A stretch of 64,000 nt of DNA, taken from NCBI GenBank assembly GCA_030770425.1, contig JASJFT010000240.1, positions 1-64,000 on the forward strand. Direction: 5' to 3'. The notes under the pieces were generated by a model. That model made no database searches. It was given only the letters and a program-made list of their open reading frames with translations, and had not been told where the DNA came from. Of the stretch, positions 1 to 10,729 are shown piece by piece. Origin of the DNA: Darksidea phi (lineage: Eukaryota > Ascomycota > Dothideomycetes > Pleosporales > Lentitheciaceae). Position 1 is the stretch's first letter, and each line of letters opens with the position of its first letter. The translations under genes were made by a program, and so were the position numbers.

Positions 1-71
<71 letters not shown>
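1..71. repeat. Poly-C homopolymer run at window start
   Basis: Seventy-one consecutive C. It is not a fungal telomere repeat (CCCTAA type). It stops exactly where a recognisable transposon terminal inverted repeat begins, so it may be an assembly or contig-end artefact, or a real homopolymer grown from the C-rich end of the element. Confidence 0.95.
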
Positions 72-72
<1 letters not shown>

Positions 73-95
73 CCCGTTCGTGAGTCCCCCTTGTA
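71..95. mobile_element. Truncated right end of a MITE-family element
   Basis: Bases 71-93 match the right terminal inverted repeat of the element at 148-398 with about three mismatches and end in CCCCCTTG followed by TA (94-95). Only the outer 23 bases of the repeat are present; the rest is replaced by the poly-C run. It is therefore a second, truncated copy lying 52 bases from the intact one. Confidence 0.7.
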
Positions 96-145
96 CGTTC
101 ACAATCTTCAGTAGATTCCAGGAAGCGGCTGGCAAGAGCCAATCG

Positions 146-400
146 TACAAGGGGGTATCATGAACGGGCGATACCGAGGGGTTTCCCGAGCGCCACCGAG
201 TGCTCACGCTATACTGTTTTCTATATATATTACACGCAAAATTACACTCTGCTCTCATCTTCTTGTAGAGAATTATGGAGGAATAGCGCGGAATTTCGTT
301 GTAAAACGCTTATAAATCAAGGTATTGATTCTCGTAGCTTCCATGCACGGGCCTGCCCCCACCGAACCTCGGTATCGCCCGTTCATGATACCCCCCTGTA
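146..400. mobile_element. 251-bp MITE with 32-bp inverted repeats and TA target duplication
   Basis: Terminal inverted repeats at 148-179 and 367-398 are complementary over 32 bases with one mismatch (outer bases CAAGGGGG and CAGGGGGG). TA dinucleotides at 146-147 and 399-400 flank them, as expected for a Tc1/mariner-type target duplication. The 187-bp interior has no ORF. Size, repeats and target site fit a non-autonomous miniature element moved by a Tc1/mariner or Fot1/pogo-class transposase; that assignment is inferred from family knowledge, as no transposase is visible here. Confidence 0.85.
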
Positions 401-1512
401 AAGCCTTCTTGCCTAGACCGTAGCTGACTGCATCAACAATTGTGATTCGCTCGGGTCCATTTTCTAGATTTGACCGAGGAGAATGTCTCGGTAGCGCACG
501 AGCCAGCCGGAAAGTTACTACAAGCTTCTTCTGTTCATCGACTTGTCGATACCTTTGAACACCGAAACATCTACTGACCTTGAGTCAATCAATCGTAAGG
601 TAGTACATCTTCTTCGTAGGCTAATTACTAACTGGTACCATGGTAGAACATGAAAGTGTGCGAACAGTATCAGGCATGGGTCGATAATGGCGGAGAGCTC
701 ACATTCTCCCATACCAAATTCATACTCAGAGAAGGCAAATACACTATAACGCCAATCAAGCTCATCTTCTTCCTCGCTTTCCCCACAACATTCGCCCATC
801 CTATCGATACAAGATCTGGAGCGTCGTTTTCGACCAAAGCCTCCGCCTTTCACAACACGACATCGCCCCAGCACTCAAGGTCCAATTGCACGACTTTTAC
901 ATGCCATTGCCGACCTGCTAGGACCACACAACGTGGTCCTACCCTTCAGGCCATACAACTAACCCAATAGTATCATTCGCTAGCTCTTTCCATCTGTCCT
1001 GCCTCCGTGTTTGAGTTGTCGCAAACGAGACGGAGGCTGCTGCTAGGCCGATATCCGGAATAGCGACACCCAGGAAATGGCTCTTGGATGATGACAAAGG
1101 GAGCAAGAGCCATATAACTACTAATCTCAGCGACGCTTCGTTATTCATTTAAAGCGATTGCACCGAAAACCTGCTCCACACGTTAAAGATGAGGGCTGAG
1201 ACTGAGACGTTGGAACCAATGTAGAAGGCTTATAGATTAGATAAGCTAGCTTAGTCTGCCTGCGGGCCTTCTGCCACCCGTGTGGGCGAATACATCACTC
1301 AACTCAACTCAACTGCCCTGATGGCCTCTTATTACGGCTGAGTGCAGTCACTCCCTCCCCCGAGCCAGCCGCTGTGCCACTCCAATTAACTGCCAACAAT
1401 GCACATATGACTATTTCGACTCATCCTTGAACCCGACGAGTAAGACAGCAGCATAATATAGACCTCCTGTTGCGAGTCTCCATAACCAAATTTTTCTTCT
1501 CGGGACAAGACC
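401..1512. other. Intergenic stretch, no supported gene
   Basis: ORFs of about 106-118 codons overlap each other on opposite strands near 518-970, have no recognisable domain and biased composition, and look like mutual shadows. A short tandem of CAACT units lies near 1297-1312. The last ~100 bases before 1513 should hold the promoter and 5' UTR of the next gene; no TATA box is convincing. Confidence 0.5.
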
Positions 1513-3193
1513 ATGCTATACTATTGTATATCAGAAGATCGATGTGGTGCGTGCCGATACAGAATAGAGGAAGGCGAGCCGCCGATCAATGCAGGTAAGC
1601 TGGCTTACTCTTCTCGCCTATGCCCACTAAAGGACGTAGTATTCGATGATCAGATTCACTCTCCTGAGTTCACCTTCCTCCGACATAGAACACACAACGA
1701 CGGAAAAAATCAAATCGATTTCCACATGTGCGGCCATTCCTCATGTCAGTTCCAGGACAATAGTGCTACTTGTCCTCACAGCAAATGTCGCAGCTTGCTG
1801 GACAAGGTCTCGTCTCACTTGGCTGAAATCACCACATACACTTTTGAACCTCCAGTTGAGGAAGAGACCCGGCGTAGCCAACGTGTCACAAAATTGCTCC
1901 CGAGAAGATTGATGGAATGGGAATTTTTCACCAAGTACCCTCTTCCTGTGGAGCTTGTAACTCTGGTGGCCTCGTACCTTGTGCGTGAGTGCGCAGTTCT
2001 CAGCAACATGGACCTGCTACAAGCAAAAGCCCTTCAAAGCTTAGAGTTGCAGCATAACACGAGGATCGATGTTCGCCGTAATATTATTGCGGAATTTATC
2101 ACGTTAGATGGGATCCAGTACGTCAAGAGTCTTCGCAATTCTATAACGGTGCAAGCGGCGGGTAAGGAAAGGCTTGTACTAAACACCCAGACTGGAGGTT
2201 CTGCGAAGATACTTTAAATTGCAGAAGATCATCTGGGTATTCGAATGGTCATCTTTAGCCGCTCGAGTGGGGCTCTTCCTGATTCCCGCGTGTCGCGAGG
2301 GACTGTGGTGGAGTACTCTAGAGATCAGCGAGGACACGAATTTCAAGTATGAAACCGATGTAAGCTTCATGACTATTAATTTGTAGCTGGTTCTGACATA
2401 ATCAGGGCATGAAGCTTCGAAGTATTGCAGTCGGTCCTAATACTTATTACGGCGTAGACACTATATTTGCTCATGATAACTATTGGGACAAACAGCTGTA
2501 TCAGGATTGCGACTCGGCCTTCCCTTTTATTTATATGCCAGTCGGTCCTGATGAGTATATTATTGCCATTTGGTGTACATCCTTTCGAGATATAAAGGGC
2601 GTTGGATTATTGGTAAGAAAAGATTACTGGCGCGTACGGATTTAGTCAGCTAATTATTCTTACAGTTTGAAAGCAACAAGAAACGCACATGGTTTGGCCG
2701 TCATCTTGAGCAAGTCGATGTCGTCGGATGCTACCGGATATTTGAGCCTCCAACCAGCGAGTCAAAAATCTACTTCAGTGTTCCAGATCAGGCGAGCGGC
2801 TACAAGATGATCAGGTACTTGGCTTTCGAGGATCGACTTCACCCTTCTGAGCGAGGTTTGCCGAATTTGACGGAATCGACCTCCATCCCCTTCGACAAGC
2901 CTAGCCAGCTATGCTTCCAATCATCCTGCAGCCTGGGGGATGCTTCGAAACTCATTCTCTGTAGGGATATGTCCCTTGAGCATCACCCAATCATTGGAAT
3001 GTTGGTTATCGACATCTACAAGGGCGAGTCTTGCTTAGGGCAATTTCGATTTGACAAAAAGATGGAACATGTTCAGGTCACTGGAAGCAGAACATTGCAC
3101 TTTGGTGCCCCGCAAGGACGAGGAAATCATTTCTCTACATTACAAATATTAGGACGGAAGCGCCGATTGAGCATAACCAGAGATTTCTGCTAG
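1513..3193 (+). CDS. Four-exon zinc/F-box-like fungal protein with broken 3' end
   Basis: I assemble exons 1513-2161, 2225-2346, 2406-2612 and 2666-3193 (about 500 aa). Introns of 63, 59 and 53 nt have GTAAGG, GTATGA and GTAAGA donors and CAG acceptors, and the reading frame stays open across all joins. The N-terminus has a Cys pair motif (CGACRYRIEEGE) and further Cys/His residues that may bind zinc; an F-box-like stretch (PLPVELVTLVASYLVRE) follows near residue 140. It resembles a conserved fungal family of unknown function. An optional 45-nt in-frame intron (1595-1639, donor GTAAGC) cannot be excluded. Near 3118-3135 the frame slips: downstream of it a different frame (to 3303) encodes a Trp/aromatic-rich tail that fits the family end better than the RKRRLSITRDFC tail used here. 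Either a one-base indel has damaged the gene or there is a sequence error. Function unknown. Confidence 0.7.
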
Positions 3194-3303
3194 CAGTACC
3201 TTTAGAAGGCACGTTGGTTTGGCGTTTCTCATTACAATATACCGAATTGTATCATAGCAGCCTCCAAGGGTTCTGGCGTCCACTGGACCAGTCGAGCCTA
3301 TGA

Positions 3304-3743
3304 CAATAGCAAGCAAAGTCTTTGCCTTAGACGTACGGTGTTCAAGTTCCAGTCACTTGCATAGGAGATCTCTTGGCCTTTGTCGAATCCACACGATCAA
3401 ATACCTTTCCCGGTCTTCCCATCCTTACTGTCTGCCCGTTTTTGCTGTTGAGCCTCAACGCGTATGGCGTGCTGTCATATGCCTTCACATGCGATTTTTA
3501 CACGTGAAATGCGGTAGAGCGCTGTATTTAGGCTACGGAGTGCATCAGCACCATGGGCACATTATGCAACCTCAATCTCATCTATTCTCATCAATTGATG
3601 CCTCAATATAGCCATTGCCCTCGTTGCTCATCATTTGCCCACCCACAGGAGATCCCGTACACAGGTCATCCTTAAGCCTGGAAAGCCCAGCCCTTATTCT
3701 GTCTGTCATATCTATAGTGTTGACCTCGAGAATGAAACCAATG
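3304..3743. other. Intergenic stretch, no supported gene
   Basis: Holds only a short forward ORF (3300-3611) without recognisable domains and part of a reverse ORF overlapping the next gene's 3' end. If a very short 37-nt intron were used near 3720-3757, the reverse ORF could extend the 3744-4190 gene; that is speculative. Confidence 0.4.
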
Positions 3744-4190
3744 CTAACCCTCGTCCATTTGATTGGCAGTAAACTCTTCGGGTAGTGCCGGCGCCTTCCC
3801 TTTGTCTTGCGCTTGCTGATCGGTGGCTTGCCCCTGTGGATCGACGGCAGGTTGACTTGGGAGCATCCGTGCGACTCGCAACGGCACTTGTATTTTAAGC
3901 TCAGCAATCATTGTTTCGTCATCGAGAGAAATGTATGCCTTTCTGTCTCCAAATTTCATGCTGCCGAATCGAGGTTCAATGCACCATTGTTGCTGATATC
4001 GCCCGGGACGTAAGGCTCGCCACAACTGGAAACGCGTCCCATCGGTGGTCATTACGTTCATGGACTCTAAATCGTCCGCAAGGATATAGCGTTGGGCTGC
4101 GTTCAGCGCCTGCTTCTCCGCGTCTTTGATATCTCCTCCTGATCTCTTGCCCTCTAAACATTTTATCGCGAATATAGTAAAGTTGTCCAT
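3744..4190 (-). CDS. Hypothetical protein, possible nuclease-like fold
   Basis: A 148-residue reverse ORF with ATG at 4190. It begins with a hydrophobic strand followed by charged residues (AIKCLEGKRSGGDIKDAEKQ), then alternating strands and helices, and ends in a Gln/Ala/Pro-rich low-complexity tail (about residues 108-148). The strand followed by E-x-K and a helix rich in AA..Y resembles restriction-endonuclease-like fungal proteins, but the catalytic set cannot be confirmed by eye. It may be the second exon of a gene starting in the ORF just upstream (4221-4532, same strand), with a short intron across 4191-4250. Function unknown. Confidence 0.45.
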   Translation of the reverse strand: MDNFTIFAIKCLEGKRSGGDIKDAEKQALNAAQRYILADDLESMNVMTTDGTRFQLWRALRPGRYQQQWCIEPRFGSMKFGDRKAYISLDDETMIAELKIQVPLRVARMLPSQPAVDPQGQATDQQAQDKGKAPALPEEFTANQMDEG

Positions 4191-4220
4191 ATCGAATTAC
4201 TTGACGACTATGTCGATCCG

Positions 4221-4532
4221 TCAACGGGTTTTATTAGGTGTGATCTCTTGCGCGACATAATACTTCTGGAGATTATCGAAGGCACGTATTAGGTATGCTA
4301 CCCGAAACTCCATAGATTTAGTCTCAGGCGAATTTTCCTCGTTGGCAATTTGCAAGAGTTTTAGCAGAATAGGGTACTGGCTTAACAAGTTAGACATTTC
4401 GTTATTGGTCGAGTTCTCTGGCTGTGTAGAGGGCAGAAGGATGTTAACTAGAGCGTCGAGTAGGAAATGGATAGATATATCTAGGTGATTCCTAGACATT
4501 CTGTCGACGAATTTCCCTGCTAGACGTTGCAT
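4221..4532 (-). CDS. Hypothetical protein, possible 5' exon of the 3744-4190 gene
   Basis: A 103-residue reverse ORF with ATG at 4532. The same frame stays open upstream to about 4656 with sensible composition (around SLYSLYGASERLVDVYLIT), so the true start may lie further upstream or in an earlier exon. It is largely helical, Leu/Asn rich, with no known domain. Spacing of about 30 nt to the next same-strand ORF suggests both belong to one split gene. No function is proposed. Confidence 0.4.
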   Translation of the reverse strand: MQRLAGKFVDRMSRNHLDISIHFLLDALVNILLPSTQPENSTNNEMSNLLSQYPILLKLLQIANEENSPETKSMEFRVAYLIRAFDNLQKYYVAQEITPNKTR

Positions 4533-4799
4533 GGTAATAAGATATACGTCGACTAGGCGCTCACTCGCTCCATACAGGCTGTAGAGCGACTTTGAAGTCC
4601 AGCGGGGACCTATAAAAAATGGCCAGTACCCACCAGAACATCTGGGTGCTGCTCACTGCGAAGCCGTGCATCGCAAATCTTTTAACCTTGAATTTCCCAT
4701 TTACATTCTCTTGCAGGAGGGCGAATTTAGCAAACATTTTCATTGGGACAGCGGTTGTGATGTGCATACCAAATCAGGCAGAATTGAGCCTAAGACGAG

Positions 4800-7700
4800 A
4801 GAATAGACACTTCATCCAGAGGTAAACACATGTCGTAAGCGAAATACTACTTACCTACTCTCGCAACGAAAATCAAAAGCCGAACTTTTACGAATGAAAC
4901 CGCGCAGCGTGGAGTCCAGCGACGCGTCACTAACGAATGACGCTACGCCCTTAGGGAAGCGAACTTTTGCATACGAGATTTCAAGAACTAAAATCAGAAG
5001 CGAAGACCTCGGCAAGGAGAGCCATATCGGACAGAATACGGCAGCGAAGTCGGCGGAAGAGCTTTTTGTGAGCGAGGATCCCGTAGACTGGATCTAGCAA
5101 CGTGGCACGTCGCAGCTGGGCGCTTAGCTTTGCTGCGAAGGCCCGGGTGCGCCCACGAGAGCAAGGAAAGGGTTTTCGGCTCGCGAAGTCGCAATTTGCG
5201 CATTCGGCTCTGAACTTCGCTTTACTTTTCATCATTCATATAGCGTAAAACGTTCATAGAGACCTAGAGGAAATCAGTACACGTCTACTCAAACTTCGCG
5301 ATGTCGATGACTCTCAGTTAGACGCGATTCACAATAAACTATGTATAATTTTGGCTCAAATCACGGTGTAGAAGAGTTTTACAGAGGCCCTTGACAGCTT
5401 CGAAGAGCAACGTCTACCAGTCCGACGCGTAACGTTCAATATCAAGAAGCTCTCGGACGGTTCTAAAGAGAGCAATCCGCGATGGTTGAGATTGCAAGGT
5501 CTCGACTTCAACAGCTTGCTCTTTTGCTTGCTCTCTGTCTCTTCTTTAGTATTACTGCCGAATGATCAGTTCGACTGGGTTGTGCTGAATGTCAAGAACT
5601 ACTTGGAAGCACAAAGCTTTTTAAGAAACCTTAGTGAGATTTCTCGGGTCAAAAGGGTTATAACCAATATTCCAATGTATGAGAATACGAAGGCATTTCT
5701 TCAGGGTATGTGCTTTCAAAATCATCTTTCATTCACCCAAACTGAGTTGATATAGAATATTACAAATATGGGATAGAAATGGCCAAAGCGCCTAACCATG
5801 AGGATGGACTACCGTAGAAACGAATCTGCGTAGGTGAGTTAAAATGTAAAAGAAATACAGGCTGAGAATGTTAACGACGCTAGCCAAATCGTCTTCGATT
5901 TCGTCCACGATGCCCTTAACCTTGAACCTCACGGTAGCCGCTGCCGAAGTCATTCTGGCGTAGACGCCGGCTGAGGGGTTGGTCATATCTCTTCCTCAGA
6001 CGATACAACTATATATCTCTATTCCCCATCATGTATGTACGATGATCATGGCAACGTACATGAGCAGCGCGGGAAAACAATAGCGTTATGTGACGTATTT
6101 CACCTGGGCTTCTCCTATAATCCAACAATACTCTTTAATTGGGTTAATAATGATCATAACTGTTCCGTTCGACGCGAAGTGTATATAATCTTCAAACCAG
6201 TGACGTATCCTTTGTCTTGCCGTTTCAAAGTTACTCCCGTTACTGTGTCGAAAGGCCCTGGACTGTTACTATGTGCGGACCACTCTAGGCTCCGACTTCT
6301 CCCCGTTGTCTGGTCTGTATTCAACTCGGTATGACGCTTCCTGGACGGAAATTCAGGGCCCACCTTGTTATAAAATATCCTCTCCAGTTTCTTATTGTCT
6401 TCGGCTTCTTTATCGGTAATGGAAATAGTAGTGCTTATGCCGCCGTGCGTTTACGCCGGCTCTTTGAAGGTTTGAGGAGCGATTAGAATAGCGGTCGTGG
6501 AGGGTATTCGTGTAGGGACCGAGCGGCGAAAGAAAATCTGTAAGGACGAACTATCATAACAGACACCTATAAGTAGAGTACTTGCTGGTAGTAAGAATAC
6601 TCACCGGTTCAAATCATTCGCAAGGGGTTTGGTGAAGTGAGGCCGTCCTGTCTTATTTACAAAGCGCTATTGCTGCCCGAAGTGCCTGTCGCCGCTGCTG
6701 GTGCGGCGGGGCGCAAAAATCCGCCACTCCCCGCAGGTATCATTACTAAGACTTTCAACTTTGTCGATTTGCTGGTTCGTACAACATTTAAGCCATAGAC
6801 TCGCCTTAGGCATGAAAGAGATATATGTGAGGCAAGTGTTATTTGCTTGGGTATATAAGTCGACCTTTACTTTAGCGGTATTTCAAGTAGAGCGGCGCCG
6901 GTGCAGACTTTTGCGGTGACTGCTCCGGATCGGAGTTCAGCAATGAAAATAGTAAGTCGCCATTTCGTAACTAAACCCAGCCCTAACTAGATTCTCGTAC
7001 GAAAATGTCATTTCGTACTTCTCAGAGGAACCGGTCGTATCCTTTTTGCAAGTTGCTTGGGATCCTAGTAGAGAGTCGAATCAAGCTTCCTTCCTAGAGT
7101 TAGGTCTCCCTATTACTAGTCCTATGCCAGATCTAGCTTCTGTGTAAGCCACCGACGCCTCACTTTATGGTATCGCAGGTGTAAACCATTAATGCAAGCA
7201 TGTATCCAGAGTCCACACCTTGGACAATCATCGTCGGTCCGGTAGTCAAGCACGAACTGCGGCTTATTACGACCATCTACAGTGCATGCAAGCCACCGTC
7301 CTGACTCAAACTATATTTCGATGTTCCTATAGGACGAGGCCGCATTCGATAGAAGAGGTGGACTTGATTTCTCGCAAGTCTTCCTCTATAGAGCATATAT
7401 CGCTCGCTCCTCTACGCCCCGTTAGATGATTCTTTATTTACCTTTGGTAACCGTCAAGAGGGTCCACGAAGTGTATGGTGCAACCCAACAAAAGCAGTCA
7501 GCTACCTGGAAATGGAAATTCTCAAACCTTCGCCGACATTCTCGCATACCTCGAGTTTGGCCAATAGGACAGTCCTTTAGTACCAACGAGCAACGGGTCT
7601 TCTGTAATCTAGTATTCAGAGGCTGGGCACCGCTTGTGTGTCCTCTAGGACTTTACGCACTAAGCTCTAATCGTGCACTAAATGTTCCCACATGCATTTC

Positions 7701-9356
7701 GACCTGGTGTAGTCGTACATGTTTCGAATGAGGACGAATAGGTTCGAGTGAAGTGTACGGCTTGCGGATGGACGACGAACAGTGCAGCATGCATATTACT
7801 TTGGATGGATACTCGCATTAATCATTTGCAGTTAACACCGACCCGAGATGCTGGAACTTCCCATTCAGGATTGTGCATCGACTGCCGCCCATGCCAACAT
7901 AATCCTTAAGTGAGGCGTCGGCGGTTTGCACTCATGGCTAAGAGCTGTTTGATTAGTTCCATCGATATTGATTTGCGTCGGATCCGGAGTCCACCACTTC
8001 ATATCTGTACGCAATTCACACGCATGACCTGCGAGCCGTAATGACCAACGCGTTCATCCCGCATTCTGTGCAAGCCATCAACATGTCCCCGACGGGCACG
8101 AGCCCGTACTTTCACCCTGATACGTCAGCACAGCTATTTCGGAAGAGATCGCCTTCGAAGGGCCGCCAAAGTTGCGTATTGGTGGCATTGCAACTGTTTG
8201 CAACACGCCCCGATGCGTGGTTTAATCAACGCAAGCCATATCGTCCGGATGTCAAATAGGAAGTAGAACTCGCCTCATTGCCCTTGTCATCCCGCATATG
8301 TATAAGCGCGGTGCGTGTCTGACCCCGGGCGGATTAATATTAGCACGTGTTCAGGGATGGTTTAAGTTGACAGAAGCGATCTTTGGACCTCTCCGTGCCT
8401 CTCATGCTTCGAGCATGAACTTTGACTTGGAAGGAAGAGCCATATCGGTTGGCTGGTTCAGTACGCAGGCTGCATGAACGGCGGAAGCATAGAAAAAGGT
8501 GCCTTTCATGATCTGATACAGCAAGCCAAGAGAATCCTACAGCGTGAATGGTTCGGCAAAGGCGAATACTTGCAACAAAGTCTGGATGAATGACAGCGCA
8601 CATACTCGCCACTCCTTATTCGTTTTCATGACTTAGCTCTCCTGTCGTGGACGAGACCGCAGGGCCTTTAAAAAGCAGGGTGGGTGCATCATGTTCATTG
8701 TCTCCAATTAACTATCTTCTTCACGTACTTTGCAAGAGTGAAGACAGTTACTTATAACTATCTTGACTTTGTCAAAATCGATCCCTACTTCATCACGGAG
8801 AGCAAAGGTAGTGAACAACCCAAATCTCCTCCCCAAGATCAAACCTCTAGCAATTCAAAGGAAGATTCTTCCAGCAATTCAACAGGAGATTCGAAACATC
8901 TTGGGTGCAACTGAATTCAATTTCACTTTTCAAATGATCGAGTCTGTCATTTACGGCCTTATATCGCTCATGTGGGATCAGGGGGAAGCACAACGATTAC
9001 GTCGTGTTTGGTAGGCGCGTGGCGCTAACGCAATCCTGAAGCGCACTCTCGTGAGTTGCTGTGCCATACATTCCCACAGGGGTATAGCAGCCCCCACAAA
9101 GGTGTTGCAAGTGACCAATGCCGATGTGATGAGGAGCGAGGCTTGACCAAAGGCCCCTGTGTCAAATAATTTAAATGCCCTTGACAGCGCCTTCTTCATC
9201 CTCGCTTCAACATTGTCTCCTGATTGCCACAAGTTATCAATCTGTCACATCAACCAGCGTGGTCCAGTGCCAATCGGGTCTTCAAACAATGGCCAACCAA
9301 TCGATAGAAGAAATGACACTATGGGCAAAAGGCTCAATTGTGATCTTCAAGTATAG
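4800..9356. other. Long gene-poor stretch with degenerate ORFs
   Basis: No ORF above about 105 codons with a recognisable domain. Short ORFs exist at 5486-5755 (89 aa, Leu-rich, hydrophobic start), 7426-7731 (101 aa) and 8041-8259. A Cys-containing stretch near 7745-7800 reads VKCTACGWTTN and is followed by near-continuous but stop-interrupted translation to about 8260, suggesting a decayed gene. Base composition is mixed (CA and TG both present), so RIP is weak here. I regard the stretch as relic DNA. Confidence 0.45.
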
Positions 9357-9527
9357 TATTGTATCAGGCTAGCTCACATCCCAGATTAGATCACATGACT
9401 ACTCCTGGCTGCTACGCCTCATTCTGTTCTATATAAGCTGCTCTCATACAGGGCTTTCACAATCAACCGTAGTTCTCACTTCTTTCCCTCACAGTAATTT
9501 ACTGTGATAACTCACTGTGATATATTG
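9357..9527. mobile_element. Un-RIPped 161-bp solo LTR with TATTG target duplication
   Basis: Bases 9362-9522 (161 bp) align end to end with the 161-bp LTRs of the RIPped copia element at 54455-60428; differences are mostly C-to-T and G-to-A in CA/TG context. Perfect 5-bp direct repeats TATTG occur at 9357-9361 and 9523-9527, so this is a complete solo LTR left by LTR-LTR recombination. It starts TATCAGG where a canonical TG start is expected, and ends TGTGATA. It includes TCTATATAAGC (about 9429-9439), a plausible TATA box of the element promoter. Confidence 0.9.
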
Positions 9528-10729
9528 CCTAAAACTGCAGTAGAAGGCTATCTAACTCATTGGAAGGCCCAGACCGAGCGCGTCAGTGAGAATACAAATC
9601 GACCGACGCCAGAATCGATACCAGAGAAAGCCAGTGCGGCTCTCTGTGCTGCCTTAGGAATCTGCAGCTATCTAATATGTCCGCACACGTCAAAGCCACA
9701 CATCACGCAATGGCCTTCCCAAGAACCCGCGGCACAAACCGTGACTGTCAGTGGCCAGGAGAGTCTAGAGAAATGGAAGGGGGATCTGAAAACGATTCTA
9801 AAGGAGAATGGAACGTAGAGGCTCAGGTAAAAGCAAGACAAGAGGATAGGTTAGCGATAGTACAACCTTACTTACGAAAATTTTCTCCATAAATGGAAAG
9901 AGTGCAGATGCCACAAACAAACTCCCAAGACCAACGTGGCAGGCTCTTGTACGCAAGACCACGTACCACAAACGCCTGTGATGCCAGTGTCAGCAGAAGC
10001 TGTTGCTTCGCTGCATAACCTGATCAAAGACGTTCGTTATCATTGCTCGGCAGGCATTCTTTCGCAGCTTGGACGCGATGGAACCCGGTCAGGCAGCAGC
10101 TACAAGGTGCATGCAGGTTTGATGTTGCATTAGTAGATTCCAGCTAGAACTTAGCTATGATGCTGGATTGCCGGACATGGACCTTGTATTGATTCCCGTC
10201 TATACGGAAACGGCATTGAGTGGCTGCCACTCCTCACAACGCTGTCAGAAGATATTCGATTGGTCATATCGATCTCGATTTCGTCCGCCCGGGGACCGTC
10301 TCCGTATGCAGCCACAGGTTATAGTACGGGATGGTTACGGCCAATACCTCCTTGATACGATATAGGCCATGCTACGCCTCATCGACAGAAATAGCAATCT
10401 ATAACTACCTTACGTTAGTACTATTATTCTGGGAGATATCGGTTAGTAGTGTAATCGCAATGTATGTTCGCAACGAACCCGGATGCATGATCAACTCGAG
10501 GCAAGCCACGCTGAACTGTCGGAGAAGTTTCCCCTCACTGCCGTTGCCATTCCGTCAGATATTGCTAGCAGTCTGGAAGGTATGGGTAAGCGTAGTACGT
10601 ACTATGAGCAGGCGGATATCTACGGCAACTGCCCAATTTTCAAGCTCTCAGAAGCCCTCTTCGAACATCCTCATTACCCACATCATTGGCTCAAAAACTC
10701 TACGTCCTGAGAACATTCCTCCTCACACA
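9528..10729. other. Gene-poor stretch before the ABC transporter relic
   Basis: Forward ORFs of 65-104 codons (for example 9504-9818 and 9936-10133) have no recognisable domains. A long open frame begins at 10331 but its part before 10730 does not resemble the transporter family and is probably non-coding upstream DNA. Confidence 0.4.

Noticed and set aside
1..71. Telomere at the window start
   Set aside because: The run is pure C without TTAGGG/CCCTAA periodicity and joins a transposon end.
518..970. Two opposed ORFs of 106-118 codons
   Set aside because: They overlap on opposite strands, neither has a recognisable domain, and neither has splice or context support.
10331..10729. N-terminal extension of the ABC transporter relic
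   Set aside because: The 133 codons before 10730 do not resemble the family, whose N-terminus begins at MPTVESMFDYLH; open by chance.
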